From positions 1-7,415 of the forward strand of contig DAHXOQ010000139.1 in NCBI GenBank assembly GCA_027364815.1: DNA of 7,415 bases, written 5' to 3'. Shown here one piece after another: positions 6,760 through 7,415 of the stretch (its first letter is position 1; every line of letters starts with the position of its first letter). The notes below the pieces were generated by a model. The model searched no databases. It worked only from the letters and a program-made list of their open reading frames with translations, and had not been told where the DNA came from. The position numbers and the translations under genes are program-made. This DNA is from Acidobacteriaceae bacterium (GTDB taxonomy: Bacteria > Acidobacteriota > Terriglobia > Terriglobales > Acidobacteriaceae).

Positions 6760-7307
6760 GTCTTAGGGGCAAGATTTTTAGTGGTGCTTTGATTTCAATC
6801 GCGGCGTTCAGTATTTTTTTACCTGCATCGATTGCGCAGCATGAGAAGCGCGAGCCGCTGACGGATGCGCAGATCGAAGAGATCCGCGAGGCAGGGGGGG
6901 GGCCAGCGGACCGGATTCGACGGTACACAAAATTCCTGGATGAGAAGGCGGAGAAGATCAAGGCGCTTGCCAAGCGGGGGCGGTCAGTGAACCGCACGCA
7001 AGCACTGGATGGCCAGCGGCAAGATTTTACGGCGCTGATGGATGAGTTGGGGTCGAATCTGGACCAGTACTCCGAACGCAAGGCGGATTTGCGGCGGGCG
7101 ATGAAGCCGTTGGTTGATTCAAGCGCGAAGTGGATGGGGATTTTGCGCGCACTGGCGGGAGAGCCGGGTTTTGATGTGTCGCGGAAGGAAGCAATCGAAA
7201 GCACGGATGATATTTCCGCTGAGGCGGCACGGATTCAGACAGAGCAGGAAGCTTACTTTGAAACTCATACGGATGAAAAGGGGCAGGAGCGGGCAGAGCC
7301 AAAATAA
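6756..7307 (+). CDS. Small exported helical protein of unknown function with nine-G tract
   Basis: Predicted product is 183 residues. ATG at 6756 overlaps the upstream stop (ATGA), which supports this start despite a poor Shine-Dalgarno sequence (AGG ten bases away). Residues 1-27 are a signal peptide: R4 and K6, core IFSGALISIAAFSIFLP, cut after A27 in SIA|QHE. The mature protein is highly charged and helical: LTDAQIEEIREAGGGPADRI (35-54), then YTKFLDEKAEKIKAL (57-71), and another amphipathic stretch at about 87-135. The tail at 149-183 is acidic and probably disordered. The three glycines 47-49 are encoded by nine consecutive G (6894-6902), an unusual run inside a helical region. Loss or gain of one G would end translation within 30 codons, at 6988 or 6941. 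No family name is assigned. It is in an operon with the preceding gene and ends with tandem stops TAA TGA. Confidence 0.85.
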   Translation: MSLRGKIFSGALISIAAFSIFLPASIAQHEKREPLTDAQIEEIREAGGGPADRIRRYTKFLDEKAEKIKALAKRGRSVNRTQALDGQRQDFTALMDELGSNLDQYSERKADLRRAMKPLVDSSAKWMGILRALAGEPGFDVSRKEAIESTDDISAEAARIQTEQEAYFETHTDEKGQERAEPK

Positions 7308-7340
7308 TGAGCGAAGAAAGTTTATGCTAGCCTGAAATTA

Positions 7341-7415
7341 GTGAACCCCGAAACCCACACATTATTTGAAGAAGAATACCGCGCGCTGAGGCCGCGTGCG
7401 CCGATGCCTGTGATA
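7341..7415 (+). CDS. Start of a protein, possibly SprT-like (3' partial)
   Basis: From GTG at 7341 a frame runs open to the window end and reads VNPETHTLFEEEYRALRPR, followed by APMPVI (first residue would be Met). The nearest in-frame stop upstream is TGA at 7308-7310, and no ATG, GTG or TTG lies between, so GTG 7341 is the best start, though its Shine-Dalgarno sequence is weak. It begins 33 bases after the preceding gene on the same strand, so it is likely in the same operon. The pattern YRxLRPRxxMPxI recalls the N-terminus of SprT-like or M48-related putative metallopeptidases that I remember from acidobacterial genomes. The zinc-binding HExxH region would lie beyond the window, so function cannot be tested here. 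Confidence 0.55.
   Translation, partial: MNPETHTLFEEEYRALRPRAPMPVI

Overview
This is a chromosomal window from a moderately GC-rich Gram-negative bacterium. A member of the Acidobacteriota (class Terriglobia) seems most likely. The Gram-negative reading rests on several signal peptides and one probable outer-membrane beta-barrel. The acidobacterial assignment is weaker: it rests on my recollection that the small secreted helical proteins at the right end resemble proteins of that group. No rRNA, tRNA, CRISPR array, insertion sequence or phage gene is visible.

Layout. The left edge (1-582, +) holds the 3' part of a gene for a protein with a C-terminal membrane anchor and a probable extracytoplasmic domain. 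It ends at a hairpin (602-633) shared with the convergent uvrA gene. uvrA (3580-632, -) encodes a full-length UvrA nucleotide excision repair ATPase of 982 residues. It starts at TTG and has a promoter-like region and an inverted repeat upstream. Further upstream on the same strand is a 273-residue exported protein that looks like an outer-membrane beta-barrel (4567-3746), also starting at TTG. A 264-base divergent intergenic region separates it from a plus-strand group: an exported TPR protein (4832-6163, GTG start), two small exported helical proteins of unknown function (6268-6759 and 6756-7307, overlapping by ATGA), and the start of another gene (7341 to the window end, probable GTG start). 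The N-terminus of that last gene recalls SprT-like proteins.

How the genes relate. uvrA is a housekeeping repair gene and does not obviously work with its neighbours. The plus-strand genes from 4832 onward could be co-transcribed. The two overlapping genes almost certainly are, and both products should be exported. This points to a cell-envelope role, but no biochemical function can be read from the sequence. Most starts are not ATG: TTG twice and GTG two or three times.

Nothing here amounts to a clearly new system. The points most worth a second look are the nine-G run inside the 6756-7307 gene, the Lys/Ser/Ala/Thr-rich insertion in UvrA, the inverted repeats before 6268, and the sensor-like but kinase-less membrane protein at the left edge.
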